A stretch of 28,848 bases of DNA from a virus. This document shows positions 13,048 to 19,208 of this stretch, in pieces; positions within the stretch are counted from its first letter, which is position 1, and every line of letters begins with the position of its first letter. The notes beneath the pieces were generated by a model. It was not told the DNA's origin. It did not search any database and saw only the letters and a list, made by a program, of their open reading frames with translations. The translations under genes were made by a program, and so were the position numbers. The stretch lies in IMG/VR virus record IMGVR_UViG_3300027763_000184, positions 1 through 28,848 of that record; one strand, written 5' to 3'.

Positions 13048-14142
13048 ATGAAATCCCTTTTGGTCAAAACATACCGACGCATTATGCTCACCGCGCTCAC
13101 TAGCGTGATGGCGGGCGTTTTCACTACCATTTTGCCTGTGGTTGAGGCAGAAGCGGCACAGTCTCCCTGCCCCACTTGGCTGCGTGTCATAGACATTTCC
13201 AGCAATAACATCCACCCTATTGACTGGGTAAAGGTCGTCAAGGGCGGTATTGCGGGCGCTTACATCAAGAACACAGAAGCCACGAACTATGTCAACCCGT
13301 TTTTCACTAAAGATAGCGCCAATGCTTCCAAAGCCGGTATCCCGTGGGGTGTCTACCACTTCGCCCAACCCGGTAGGGCAGACCCCGTTGCATCAGCAAA
13401 GTTCTTTGTTGCCAACGGTGGCGGCCGTGGGCAGTTGCCTCCCGCTTTGGATTTGGAAGTCACAAAACTCAACGCTGAGAAAACAGCACAATGGTCATTG
13501 ACTTGGCTTCAGACTGTTCAGCAGTTGACTGGTCGTAGGCCTATTATCTATGTCGGCTACTACTTCGCCGCCTCGCAGTACGGCTACCTCGCCCCTTATG
13601 ACCTATGGCTGCCCGCCTACTCCAATGGCTACAAGCCCGTCACCAATGTCTGCACCATCGCTCGCCCTAAAGTGCCTAACCCGTGGGTCAAGAACGGCGC
13701 AGGATGGAAAATGTGGCAGTTCACCTCGGTGGCTACTCCTAGTGGCTTACACGGACGCGTAGACCTCTCTGTTGCCGAAAGCACGTGGCTCTCCAAGTGG
13801 ACAGGTGCCGGTTATCAGCCCAACCCAAATCCCGGCAAGCCTGCTCTGCCTCTTTACTCCACGGGGTCACACGGAACAAAGGTTTTGGAAATCCAGCGCT
13901 TGCTAATCAGCAAGGGTTTGCTGCCGAAGGGGTCTGACGATGGCGTGTTCGGCGTTCAGACTAAGCGTGCTTTGGAACAATGGCAGGTGAAGGTCGGCGT
14001 AAAGGGCGATGGCATATGGTCCGTTGATACCCAGACCGCTAGCGACTTCTATCTGAAGCACGGCTTCACCTTGACCCAAGACAAAACAATGAAGGCTATG
14101 GGGGCCGCTATGAAGGCTAAGGAAGCGACTGTCAAGATATGA
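13048..14142 (+). CDS. Endolysin: secreted GH25 muramidase with C-terminal peptidoglycan-binding domain
   Basis: 364 residues. Residues 1-37 are a signal peptide (basic start, hydrophobic core MLTALTSVMAGVFTTILPVV, AEA-A cleavage region), so export could be holin-independent. Residues about 45-250 are a GH25 lysozyme: VIDISSNN near 48-54, GIAGAYIKNTEATNYVNPFF, GVYHFAQPGRADP, and the catalytic DxE pair D135/E137 in PPALDLEV, ending with WQF and a VDLS motif. It cleaves the MurNAc-GlcNAc beta-1,4 bond. Residues about 270-335 form a PG_binding_1 domain (GSHGTKVLEIQRLLISKGLL, then DDGVFGVQTKRALEQWQ). The holin candidate overlaps its stop as ATGA. A late-type promoter lies directly upstream. Confidence 0.95.
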   Translation: MKSLLVKTYRRIMLTALTSVMAGVFTTILPVVEAEAAQSPCPTWLRVIDISSNNIHPIDWVKVVKGGIAGAYIKNTEATNYVNPFFTKDSANASKAGIPWGVYHFAQPGRADPVASAKFFVANGGGRGQLPPALDLEVTKLNAEKTAQWSLTWLQTVQQLTGRRPIIYVGYYFAASQYGYLAPYDLWLPAYSNGYKPVTNVCTIARPKVPNPWVKNGAGWKMWQFTSVATPSGLHGRVDLSVAESTWLSKWTGAGYQPNPNPGKPALPLYSTGSHGTKVLEIQRLLISKGLLPKGSDDGVFGVQTKRALEQWQVKVGVKGDGIWSVDTQTASDFYLKHGFTLTQDKTMKAMGAAMKAKEATVKI

Positions 14143-14462
14143 GCGCGGTAGTAGTCAGCCAGAACGCCACGAACTTGTGGCACACTCTCGCGGCAATGGT
14201 TTCCGTGTTCGGGGCTATGGCGGCTGGCTTCGGCTGGCTAAACCGCAAAATCGCCAAGAAGTCTGACATCGAAAAGTTGGTTGAGGAACTTGCCGATTAC
14301 AAAGACGGAAACACCAAAGAGAACACTCGCATTATCGCCCTCATTGAGGAACAGAAGTCAGACACCAAGCGCACCGAAAATCGTTTAGAGCGACACATTG
14401 ACCTTGGAACCCACGCTCGTGCTGTTCGCCGCCACCCCCTAGACGGTCAGGGTGACGAGTAG
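14139..14462 (+). CDS. Putative holin or lysis membrane protein (107 aa)
   Basis: One membrane helix at residues about 12-34 (NLWHTLAAMVSVFGAMAAGF) is followed by a basic turn (NRKIAKKSD) and a long charged coiled coil to about residue 92 (IEKLVEELADYKDGNTKENT). A single N-terminal membrane helix plus coiled coil is common among phage holins and spanin-like helpers. Its position directly after, and overlapping, the endolysin gene supports a lysis role. With a signal-bearing endolysin it might act as a pinholin or membrane depolariser. Family not identified. Confidence 0.6.
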   Translation: MSAVVVSQNATNLWHTLAAMVSVFGAMAAGFGWLNRKIAKKSDIEKLVEELADYKDGNTKENTRIIALIEEQKSDTKRTENRLERHIDLGTHARAVRRHPLDGQGDE

Positions 14463-14465
14463 GCA

Positions 14466-14600
14466 TCAAGTTTGGTCTGCCTCTTTGCGGTGATGATACG
14501 CAACTCGCTGTAAGACGGGTACGGGTACAACGGAGTAGTCGGGGTAGCCAAACTGGAAAATACTCCACGCCCACTCTTGTTCTTGATTGGTTAGTTCCAT
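14466..14600 (-). CDS. Small minus-strand hypothetical protein (44 aa)
   Basis: A 44-codon frame, MELTNQEQEWAWSIFQFGYP followed by DYSVVPVPVL and a basic end. The protein-like composition (Trp, Tyr and Phe spread over an acidic N-terminus) and its fit into the only gap between the plus-strand genes support it. AGTAGGT just before the ATG is a poor ribosome site. It lies convergent to the holin gene. Moderate to low confidence; the alternative is an untranslated region. Confidence 0.4.
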   Translation of the reverse strand: MELTNQEQEWAWSIFQFGYPDYSVVPVPVLQRVAYHHRKEADQT

Positions 14601-14632
14601 ACCTACTAAGACGGGGCTTCAGCCCAGAAATG

Positions 14633-14652
14633 TCCAAAGTTTTCCAAAGTTT
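14633..14652. repeat. Perfect tandem decamer TCCAAAGTTT x2
   Basis: TCCAAAGTTT occurs twice back to back, followed by a partial third unit (TTCC). It is about 50 bases upstream of the promoter at 14701 and 30 bases upstream of the minus-strand start at 14600. The spacing of one helical turn suggests binding by a protein on one DNA face. Confidence 0.5.
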
Positions 14653-14662
14653 TTCCATAAAC

Positions 14663-14675
14663 CCTGATGAGAGGG
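14663..14675. repeat. Intergenic 13-mer CCTGATGAGAGGG, copy 2
   Basis: Identical to 5860-5872; here it sits within ACCCTGATGAGAGGGT, an imperfect dyad. It lies 25 bases upstream of the -35 box at 14701. See copy 1 for the comparison. Confidence 0.4.
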
Positions 14676-14700
14676 TCTAGAAAATAATCCCCAAAATGAC

Positions 14701-14762
14701 TTGCTTATGTCGCTAAACCCTGCTACTGTTCTGTATGTGGGAATACCACACCGACTAAGGAG
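14701..14762 (+). promoter_or_regulatory. Promoter and leader of the gene at 14769
   Basis: TTGCTT (14701-14706) and TACTGT (14724-14729) are 17 bases apart. The stretch 14705-14726 is identical over 22 bases to the promoter of the minus-strand operon starting at 5771. The leader ends in CCGACTAAGGAG (14751-14762), six bases before the ATG. Confidence 0.75.
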
Positions 14763-14768
14763 CATCAA

Positions 14769-15386
14769 ATGAACACTTTCCAAGAAGCCACCGAAAAGCA
14801 GGTTGCCTTTATCAGCGACCTTCTCGCCAAGCGCGTCGTGCCAGCCGATGTCCTCGCCACCATTGAGGATGAAATCCTGTCCAAGGCTGATGCCTCACAC
14901 TTCATTGACCTTCTGAAGGCAATGCCCTACAAGCGGAACACCAACACCGCACCTGCCTCATCGCAGTTCATCGCTCACCCTGCACAGGCTCGTGAGTTGG
15001 GCAAGGGCTTCTACACGGTTGCTGACGGTCAGGGCGGTTGGGTCACCTTCCGTATCCGTATCGGCACCCCGAAGTTTGCTGAAGGCAAGACCATCATCGG
15101 CGTTCTCACCGGCTCTGACAACGAGCGTTGCTACGATGACTTCGCTTTCGTGACCGAAGGCGGTATCCGCAAGTGGGGTCGCTCAACGGTCAGCGAGCGA
15201 GTAATCGCTTCAGCACAGTTCTTGCTCACCGGCAACATTGACGAGGCTCGTAGCGAGTTCCTGAACCAGTCAGAAGCCAACGCTATGACCTCGAACACCT
15301 GCCTGTGCTGTCTAAAGACCTTGACCGTTCCTGCGAGCGTATCTCGTGGGCTTGGTCCGGTCTGTGCGAAGCAGATGGGGCTGTAA
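14769..15386 (+). CDS. DUF6011-like zinc-motif protein (205 aa)
   Basis: The N-terminus ATEKQVAFISDLLAKRVVPA to about residue 55 is a helical segment seen before such domains in actinophages (T.KQ..FI..L). The middle (residues 65-150) is strand-rich (KGFYTVADGQGGWVTFRIRI, TIIGVLTGSDNERCYDDFAF) and looks like a small DNA- or ligand-binding beta domain. The C-terminus, TCLCCLKTLTVPASVSRGLG then PVCAKQMGL, is the C-x2-C-x-x-LT-x-P-x-S...GxGPxC unit I know as DUF6011, a probable zinc site. It has its own promoter, the shared ribosome site and a strong terminator after it, so it is a single-gene transcript, likely abundant. Its exact function is unknown. Confidence 0.75.
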   Translation: MNTFQEATEKQVAFISDLLAKRVVPADVLATIEDEILSKADASHFIDLLKAMPYKRNTNTAPASSQFIAHPAQARELGKGFYTVADGQGGWVTFRIRIGTPKFAEGKTIIGVLTGSDNERCYDDFAFVTEGGIRKWGRSTVSERVIASAQFLLTGNIDEARSEFLNQSEANAMTSNTCLCCLKTLTVPASVSRGLGPVCAKQMGL

Positions 15387-15404
15387 GTCACCTCACCGCC
15401 TTAG

Positions 15405-15444
15405 CCCCCCGATAGAGCCACCTCTTGCTCTGTCGGGGGGTTTT
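15405..15444 (+). terminator. Rho-independent terminator
   Basis: CCCCCCGATAGAGC (15405-15418) pairs with GCTCTGTCGGGGGG (15427-15440) over 14 positions, with one T-G wobble and an 8-base loop, followed by TTTT. It ends the gene at 14769. This is the only strong intrinsic terminator seen in the window. Confidence 0.92.
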
Positions 15445-15459
15445 GTCGTGCGGATGAAC

Positions 15460-15488
15460 TTGCCCTGCGTGGCATAAACGACTAAGAT
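15460..15488 (+). promoter_or_regulatory. Promoter upstream of 15542
   Basis: TTGCCC (15460-15465) and TAAGAT (15483-15488) have a 17-base spacer. The leader of about 45 bases ends in GGAAAGAGACACCA before the ATG, a ribosome site also used, in variants, at 9245 and 11658. Confidence 0.55.
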
Positions 15489-15541
15489 AAATCACCTACA
15501 CCACCCTTTAGCGTTGCTCATAAGCACGGAAAGAGACACCA

Positions 15542-15892
15542 ATGAACCAGTATGAAATCCAGCAAGCCATCGAAGTCGAACTAGAGCGTATGGAGGAACT
15601 AGTAGATACCCTGCGAGGGGCTGGCATTGACCAAAGCCGAGCCGAGGTTGACTACAAGGTGAACTACGCCAAGGAACGACTTCGTGCGAGAGCCGCCGGA
15701 AGCGTAGATGGCGTTCGGGTCACACAAGACCACGCTGATGACCTTGCGACTGTTGCCACCGAGGATGACTTCCACGCTCGTCTGCTCACCACCAACAACC
15801 TGATGACACTCAAAGAGGCTCTGCACGCTTCTAAGACACACCTAGAGGCTCTACGCACTCTCGCCGCTTCATACCGCAACGCCACGCCGTAA
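15542..15892 (+). CDS. Helical protein encoded near SSB (116 aa)
   Basis: Almost wholly helical: MNQYEIQQAIEVELERMEEL, AEVDYKVNYAKERLRARAAG and a C-terminal helix (KTHLEALRTLAASYRN). The middle has a DDLATVATEDDFHARLL segment. From memory, proteins with an A.(V/A)(D/E)YK..YA..RLRA start and an LEALRTLAA.YR end are common in tailed phages close to SSB or recombination genes; their function is not known to me. No catalytic motif. SSB lies two genes downstream, consistent with a replication or recombination accessory role. Confidence 0.7.
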   Translation: MNQYEIQQAIEVELERMEELVDTLRGAGIDQSRAEVDYKVNYAKERLRARAAGSVDGVRVTQDHADDLATVATEDDFHARLLTTNNLMTLKEALHASKTHLEALRTLAASYRNATP

Positions 15893-15931
15893 TCACCACC
15901 ACCCTTACTCACCCCTAGTAATCCGAGTGAG

Positions 15932-15952
15932 TTTTGGAAGTCGGTGTAGGGT
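15932..15952 (+). promoter_or_regulatory. Variant late-type promoter element
   Basis: TTTTGGAAGTCGGTG followed by TAGGGT (15947-15952) matches TTnnAAAnnnnGGnnTAnnnT except for the AAA block (GGA). It lies 28 bases before the ATG at 15981. Confidence 0.35.
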
Positions 15953-15980
15953 TAGTTCAAGAACGCATTGGACTGACCCT

Positions 15981-16229
15981 ATGGACAACTCACCTATCAG
16001 CACAGAGCAAGTACGGGTCATAGCCCTAGAGGAAGGTCTGCGTTCTGCCGTACTTCTTGACAGCCTTCGGCTAAAGATGCTGAACCACGCCGTAGAGTGG
16101 ATTTGTGACTTGACCGAGATGGATGTTATGGATGTTCGCCGCGAACTTGCTCGCTACAAGAGTGGACAAGTGGCTAAGAACCTTGCTACAATAAACGCTG
16201 TTCGTCACCTCTTACGAAGCGACGAATAA
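15981..16229 (+). CDS. Hypothetical protein (82 aa), paralog-like to 7852
   Basis: Start at ATG 15981 (MDNSPISTEQVRVIALEEGL); a longer reading from 15927 has no ribosome site and begins in the intergenic promoter. It continues MLNHAVEWICDLTEMDVMDV and NLATINAVRHLLRSDE, two helices that line up with the protein at 7852. There is no clear Shine-Dalgarno. Function unknown; SSB follows after 47 bases. Confidence 0.6.
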   Translation: MDNSPISTEQVRVIALEEGLRSAVLLDSLRLKMLNHAVEWICDLTEMDVMDVRRELARYKSGQVAKNLATINAVRHLLRSDE

Positions 16230-16276
16230 TCCAATAACAAGTCCTCATAAGGGCTTCCAAACAGAAAGACATCCTA

Positions 16277-16720
16277 ATGTCAGCAAGTATCACCGTAGTA
16301 GGAAACATTGCTTCAGACCCCGAAATCAAGTTCTTTGATAGCGGAACCGCCTTCGTCAACTTCGCTGTTGCTGTCGGTTCACGCAAGAAGGACGACAACG
16401 GCAACTGGGTTGATGGAGACACGTCTTGGTTTGACTGCACCGTATTCGATGCACAAGCCGAGAACTTTGCGAACTCCCTGAACAAGGGAACTCGTGTCGT
16501 AGTGACGGGAACACAGACCCGTAGCAAGTACATCGACAAGGAAGGCAACGAGCGCACGGCTTACAACATCCGTGTCGATGAAGTTGCTGTTTCTCTGAAG
16601 TGGGCAACCGCCGAAGTCACTCGCAACCCTAAGAAGGAAGGCGGAAGCGACAACGCTCCACGCCAGACTTCCGCACCCAAGAAGGCAAACGAAGCCTTTT
16701 TCGGTGACGAGCCGTTCTAA
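16277..16720 (+). CDS. ssb: Single-stranded DNA-binding protein
   Basis: 147 residues. The OB fold spans about residues 3-105: SITVVGNIASDPEIKFFDSG, VNFAVAVGSRKKD, TSWFDCTVFDAQAENFANSL, KGTRVVVTGTQTRSKYIDKE and GNERTAYNIRVDEVAVSLKW, all in the usual SSB order. A disordered Lys/Ser/Pro-rich linker (110-140) leads to the acidic tip FFGDEPF, close to the DDIPF tip that recruits replication and repair partners. It should coat single-stranded DNA as a tetramer. Start ATG 16277 has GAAAGA upstream. Confidence 0.96.
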   Translation: MSASITVVGNIASDPEIKFFDSGTAFVNFAVAVGSRKKDDNGNWVDGDTSWFDCTVFDAQAENFANSLNKGTRVVVTGTQTRSKYIDKEGNERTAYNIRVDEVAVSLKWATAEVTRNPKKEGGSDNAPRQTSAPKKANEAFFGDEPF

Positions 16721-16803
16721 GCGAACGGTGCTGAACCCGTAAGGGTCGGCAACCAGAGGGTCGTGGCCCGGATGGGGTTTCCTGTTCGGGCTGCGCCTTC
16801 ACC

Positions 16804-16851
16804 ACAACATCTAGCGGTATCCCGCTTCGTCATAACAAGATGTTGTACTAT
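16804..16851 (+). promoter_or_regulatory. Promoter/operator with nested inverted repeats before the late block
   Basis: ACAACATCT (16804-16812) and AGATGTTGT (16838-16846) are perfect 9-bp reverse complements. Between them AGCGG-TATC-CCGCT (16813-16826) forms a hairpin. TACTAT (16846-16851), overlapping the right arm, ends eight bases before the GTG at 16860. The preceding 80 bases (16721-16800) hold short GC-rich dyads (GCCCG...CGGGC) but no gene. A bound regulator or RNA structure could gate the late genes. Confidence 0.5.
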
Positions 16852-16859
16852 CTTTGTTC

Positions 16860-17051
16860 GTGGACATACCTGCGTCAGAACCCGATGAGTTCGATAGTGA
16901 AATCAACGACACTTTCACGGGTGGCAGCCATATGGTCTTGGCGTTTATGGAAATCCGCAGCAGTTTTACTGCCCTTTTGGAAGCCGGTTTCAGCGAAAAC
17001 CAAGCCCTGAAGTTCTTAGCCTTCTGCTCTATCTTTGAGGGCGATTACTAA
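16860..17051 (+). CDS. Hypothetical protein (63 aa)
   Basis: Start taken at GTG 16860 (read MDIPASEPDEFDSEINDTFT), eight bases after a TACTAT box; a TTG six bases earlier is possible. The first 22 residues are acidic, followed by helices (MVLAFMEIRSSFTALLEAGF and NQALKFLAFCSIFEGDY). The next gene's ATG follows the stop directly (TAAATG), so it is coupled with the WhiB gene. Small acidic-plus-helix proteins next to WhiB and portal genes occur in other actinophages; I know no function. Confidence 0.6.
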   Translation: MDIPASEPDEFDSEINDTFTGGSHMVLAFMEIRSSFTALLEAGFSENQALKFLAFCSIFEGDY

Positions 17052-17444
17052 ATGGTCTATCTGAACCCGCACTTCGATGGTGAAAATGAATACTTTCTCC
17101 CAGACGATGTAATCCTCATTGACCACAATCTCTTTGAGGCGATGCAGCCGAAGCCGTGGGCAAAGCAGGGGGCGTGTGCATCACCAACATCCGAACACAT
17201 TGACAAGTTCTATCCCGAAAGCACGAAGCACGGTGGAAATCACCTAAAGCCAGCCAGAGAGTTGTGCCTTCGTTGCCCTGTCCGATACGAGTGTTTGACG
17301 TATGGCATTGACGAGCCGTGGGGCGTTTGGGGCGGTCACTCGCCAAGCCAACGCCGCCGTATCAGTTCTCTAGTGAAAAATGGTAGTAGCCTAGAGGAAG
17401 CAAGCCAAGCAATAGACGCACGGAGTAGGGATGCCAGAGGATAA
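17052..17444 (+). CDS. WhiB-like iron-sulfur transcription regulator
   Basis: A canonical WhiB domain: C42 (KQGACASPTSEHIDKFYPES), C72 and C75 (LCLRC), C81 (YECLTYG), then GVWGG at 91-95 and a basic RRRIS stretch for DNA contact. The four cysteines should hold a 4Fe-4S cluster. Phage WhiB proteins can repress or redirect host sigma-A-dependent transcription. It lies directly ahead of the portal gene, which starts inside its last codons (14-base overlap), so it is made together with head proteins. This is the second WhiB of the window; the first (12558) has a looser turn motif and an extra Cys module. Confidence 0.95.
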   Translation: MVYLNPHFDGENEYFLPDDVILIDHNLFEAMQPKPWAKQGACASPTSEHIDKFYPESTKHGGNHLKPARELCLRCPVRYECLTYGIDEPWGVWGGHSPSQRRRISSLVKNGSSLEEASQAIDARSRDARG

Positions 17445-19047
17445 AGAGCCTTTACCACAGGTAGATAACTTCACCGAACTTGGCGCTACTGGTCTTTGGC
17501 GTACCGGCGGTTTCGTCATTGACGACATCCTGCCCCAACTCCGAGGCAAGCAAGCACAAATCGCTTATCGGGATATGGCTGAAAACGACCCGATTATCGG
17601 CTCTATCCTTTTCGCCATTGAGCGAGTAATCCTCCAAGTGGACTGGCGCGTTGACCCCTACGACGACCTCATTGAGGGAACACCACCCACCGAAGCAGAT
17701 GTGGCCGCCGCCGCTTTTGTCCAGCAGTGCATTGACGATATGAGCCACAGTTGGCACGAACTTATGGTTGCCATCGTTTCGTTCCTGACCTACGGCTGGT
17801 CTTACTTTGAAATCGTCTACAAACAGCGCAAGGGGCCAGACCAGAAAGACCCTGCCAAGCGTTCCAAGTTCAACGACAACAAGGTTGGCTGGCGCAAAAT
17901 CGTTATGCGAGCGCAAGACAGTCTTTGGCAATGGCAGTTTGACGAGAGTGGTGGAATAAAGGCAATGGTCCAGCGTGACCCCACTACGGGTCGCCTGAAT
18001 GTTATTCCCATTGAGAAGTCTTTGCTGTTCCGCACTACCGCCGCAAGAGGCAACCCCGAAGGTCGCTCTATCCTGCGTTCAGCGTTCAAGGCGTGGTACT
18101 ACAAGCGCCGTATTGAGGAGTTTGAGGCAGTCGGAGTTGAGCGTGACCTCGCCGGTCTGCCCGTTGGCTATGTTCCTGCCGAGTGGATGTCCTCTACCGC
18201 TACCGCTGCTGAAAAGGCTTCGTTCTACGCTATGGAGCGCATCGTTCGTGGTGTAAAGCGCAACGAAAACGAAGGCATTATTTTGCCAATGATGTTTGAC
18301 GAAAACGGCAAGCAGATGGTGGACTTCAAGTTGCTGAACTCTGGCGGTAGCCGACAGTTCAACACAGGTAGCATCATTGACCGCTACAACAACCAAATCG
18401 CAATGACCTGCCTTGCTGACTTCATTATGCTCGGTCACGAAAGCGTTGGCTCGTTCGCCCTCGGTGCTTCCAAAGTAGACCTGTTTATGGCTGCGGTGGA
18501 AAGTTGGGTTCGCCTCATTGCCGAGACTTTCAACTCCCACGCCATCCCACGCCTTATCGCGCTGAACGGTATGGACACTTCTCGTTGCCCAAGCCTCACA
18601 TACGGTCAGGTGAACGCCATTGACCTCAACGAGTTGGGTGGCTACATCTCCAGCCTGACTTCATCACAGTTGCTCACCCCAGACAACAACCTAGAGGAAT
18701 ACCTGCGAGAAATCGCTGGCTTGCCCGGTTTCCGAGCCGAAGCCAATGGAACTGCTGAAAACAGTCGCTACGCCGACAGTACCGCCCCCGAACAAATAAT
18801 GACTGATGACAACAAGCCCTTTGTGGCTGATGCTAGTAATGGGAAAGCCGCCGTCAATGGCGATACTCGTGCGCCCGCAGTCGCGGCAACGGGTGGTCCA
18901 AACGACCAAAGTGGCGGTAGTGGAAACCAAAGCGACATTACTTCGGCTGGCTACACAGGCGAAGCGCCCCCATCAGAAAAGGGTCCAACCAAGAACACTA
19001 CGGGCCAGAACGGCCCACTTACCAATAATCAGGGGAGTACAACGTGA
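17431..19047 (+). CDS. Phage portal protein (gp29/DUF935-like)
   Basis: 538 residues. The N-terminal third carries the portal-type segment YRDMAENDPIIGSILFAIER followed by VILQVDWRVDP (about 46-76). The centre has GRSILRSAFKAWYYKRRIEE followed by FEAVGVERDLAGLPVGYVP, and the later clip/stem region includes DFIMLGHESVGSFALGASKV. These match the Mu gp29/DUF935 kind of portal. Twelve copies would form the vertex ring through which DNA is packaged and ejected. The last 100 residues are disordered (Gly, Asn, Thr, Ala). No terminase lies upstream in this window, so the packaging genes are elsewhere. The gene ends in a GTGA overlap with a small basic gene. Confidence 0.88.
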   Translation: MPEDKEPLPQVDNFTELGATGLWRTGGFVIDDILPQLRGKQAQIAYRDMAENDPIIGSILFAIERVILQVDWRVDPYDDLIEGTPPTEADVAAAAFVQQCIDDMSHSWHELMVAIVSFLTYGWSYFEIVYKQRKGPDQKDPAKRSKFNDNKVGWRKIVMRAQDSLWQWQFDESGGIKAMVQRDPTTGRLNVIPIEKSLLFRTTAARGNPEGRSILRSAFKAWYYKRRIEEFEAVGVERDLAGLPVGYVPAEWMSSTATAAEKASFYAMERIVRGVKRNENEGIILPMMFDENGKQMVDFKLLNSGGSRQFNTGSIIDRYNNQIAMTCLADFIMLGHESVGSFALGASKVDLFMAAVESWVRLIAETFNSHAIPRLIALNGMDTSRCPSLTYGQVNAIDLNELGGYISSLTSSQLLTPDNNLEEYLREIAGLPGFRAEANGTAENSRYADSTAPEQIMTDDNKPFVADASNGKAAVNGDTRAPAVAATGGPNDQSGGSGNQSDITSAGYTGEAPPSEKGPTKNTTGQNGPLTNNQGSTT

Positions 19048-19148
19048 CCCTTCGTATTCGCAAAGCGAAAGCATCTAAGGGAAAGGGCAAGCCCGTGTTC
19101 AGGGCTAGCACCGGAGTTCCAGCACCAGCACCGAAGCGCAGCAAATAA
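19044..19148 (+). CDS. Very small basic protein (34 aa)
   Basis: GTG start overlapping the portal stop as GTGA. The sequence MTLRIRKAKASKGKGKPVFR and APAPAPKRSK-like tail carry about ten Lys/Arg and almost no acidic residues. It could be a DNA- or RNA-binding peptide or a small virion component. The coupled junction and the AGGGGAG ribosome site support translation. No family recognised. Confidence 0.55.
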   Translation: MTLRIRKAKASKGKGKPVFRASTGVPAPAPKRSK

Positions 19149-19161
19149 CTAAACAAGAGTT

Positions 19162-19182
19162 TTGGAAAGTCTGGGGTAGCAT
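19162..19182 (+). promoter_or_regulatory. Late-type promoter element, protease copy
   Basis: TTGGAAAGTCTGGGG followed by TAGCAT (19177-19182), a gapless match to TTnnAAAnnnnGGnnTAnnnT. It precedes the protease gene by 26 bases. Confidence 0.6.
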
Positions 19183-19208
19183 AAGTGGCAAAGCACGGGG
19201 AGTATGCA

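Noticed and set aside
16721-16800. GC-rich stretch after ssb that could be a tRNA or other structured RNA
   Set aside because: There are short dyads (ACCC-GTAA-GGGT, GCCCG...CGGGC) but no cloverleaf, no GTTCRA T-loop and no plausible anticodon arm.
17452-18540. Long open frames on the minus strand opposite the portal gene
   Set aside because: No ribosome sites, no protein-like motifs, and the plus strand encodes a recognisable portal; these are shadows of codon usage.
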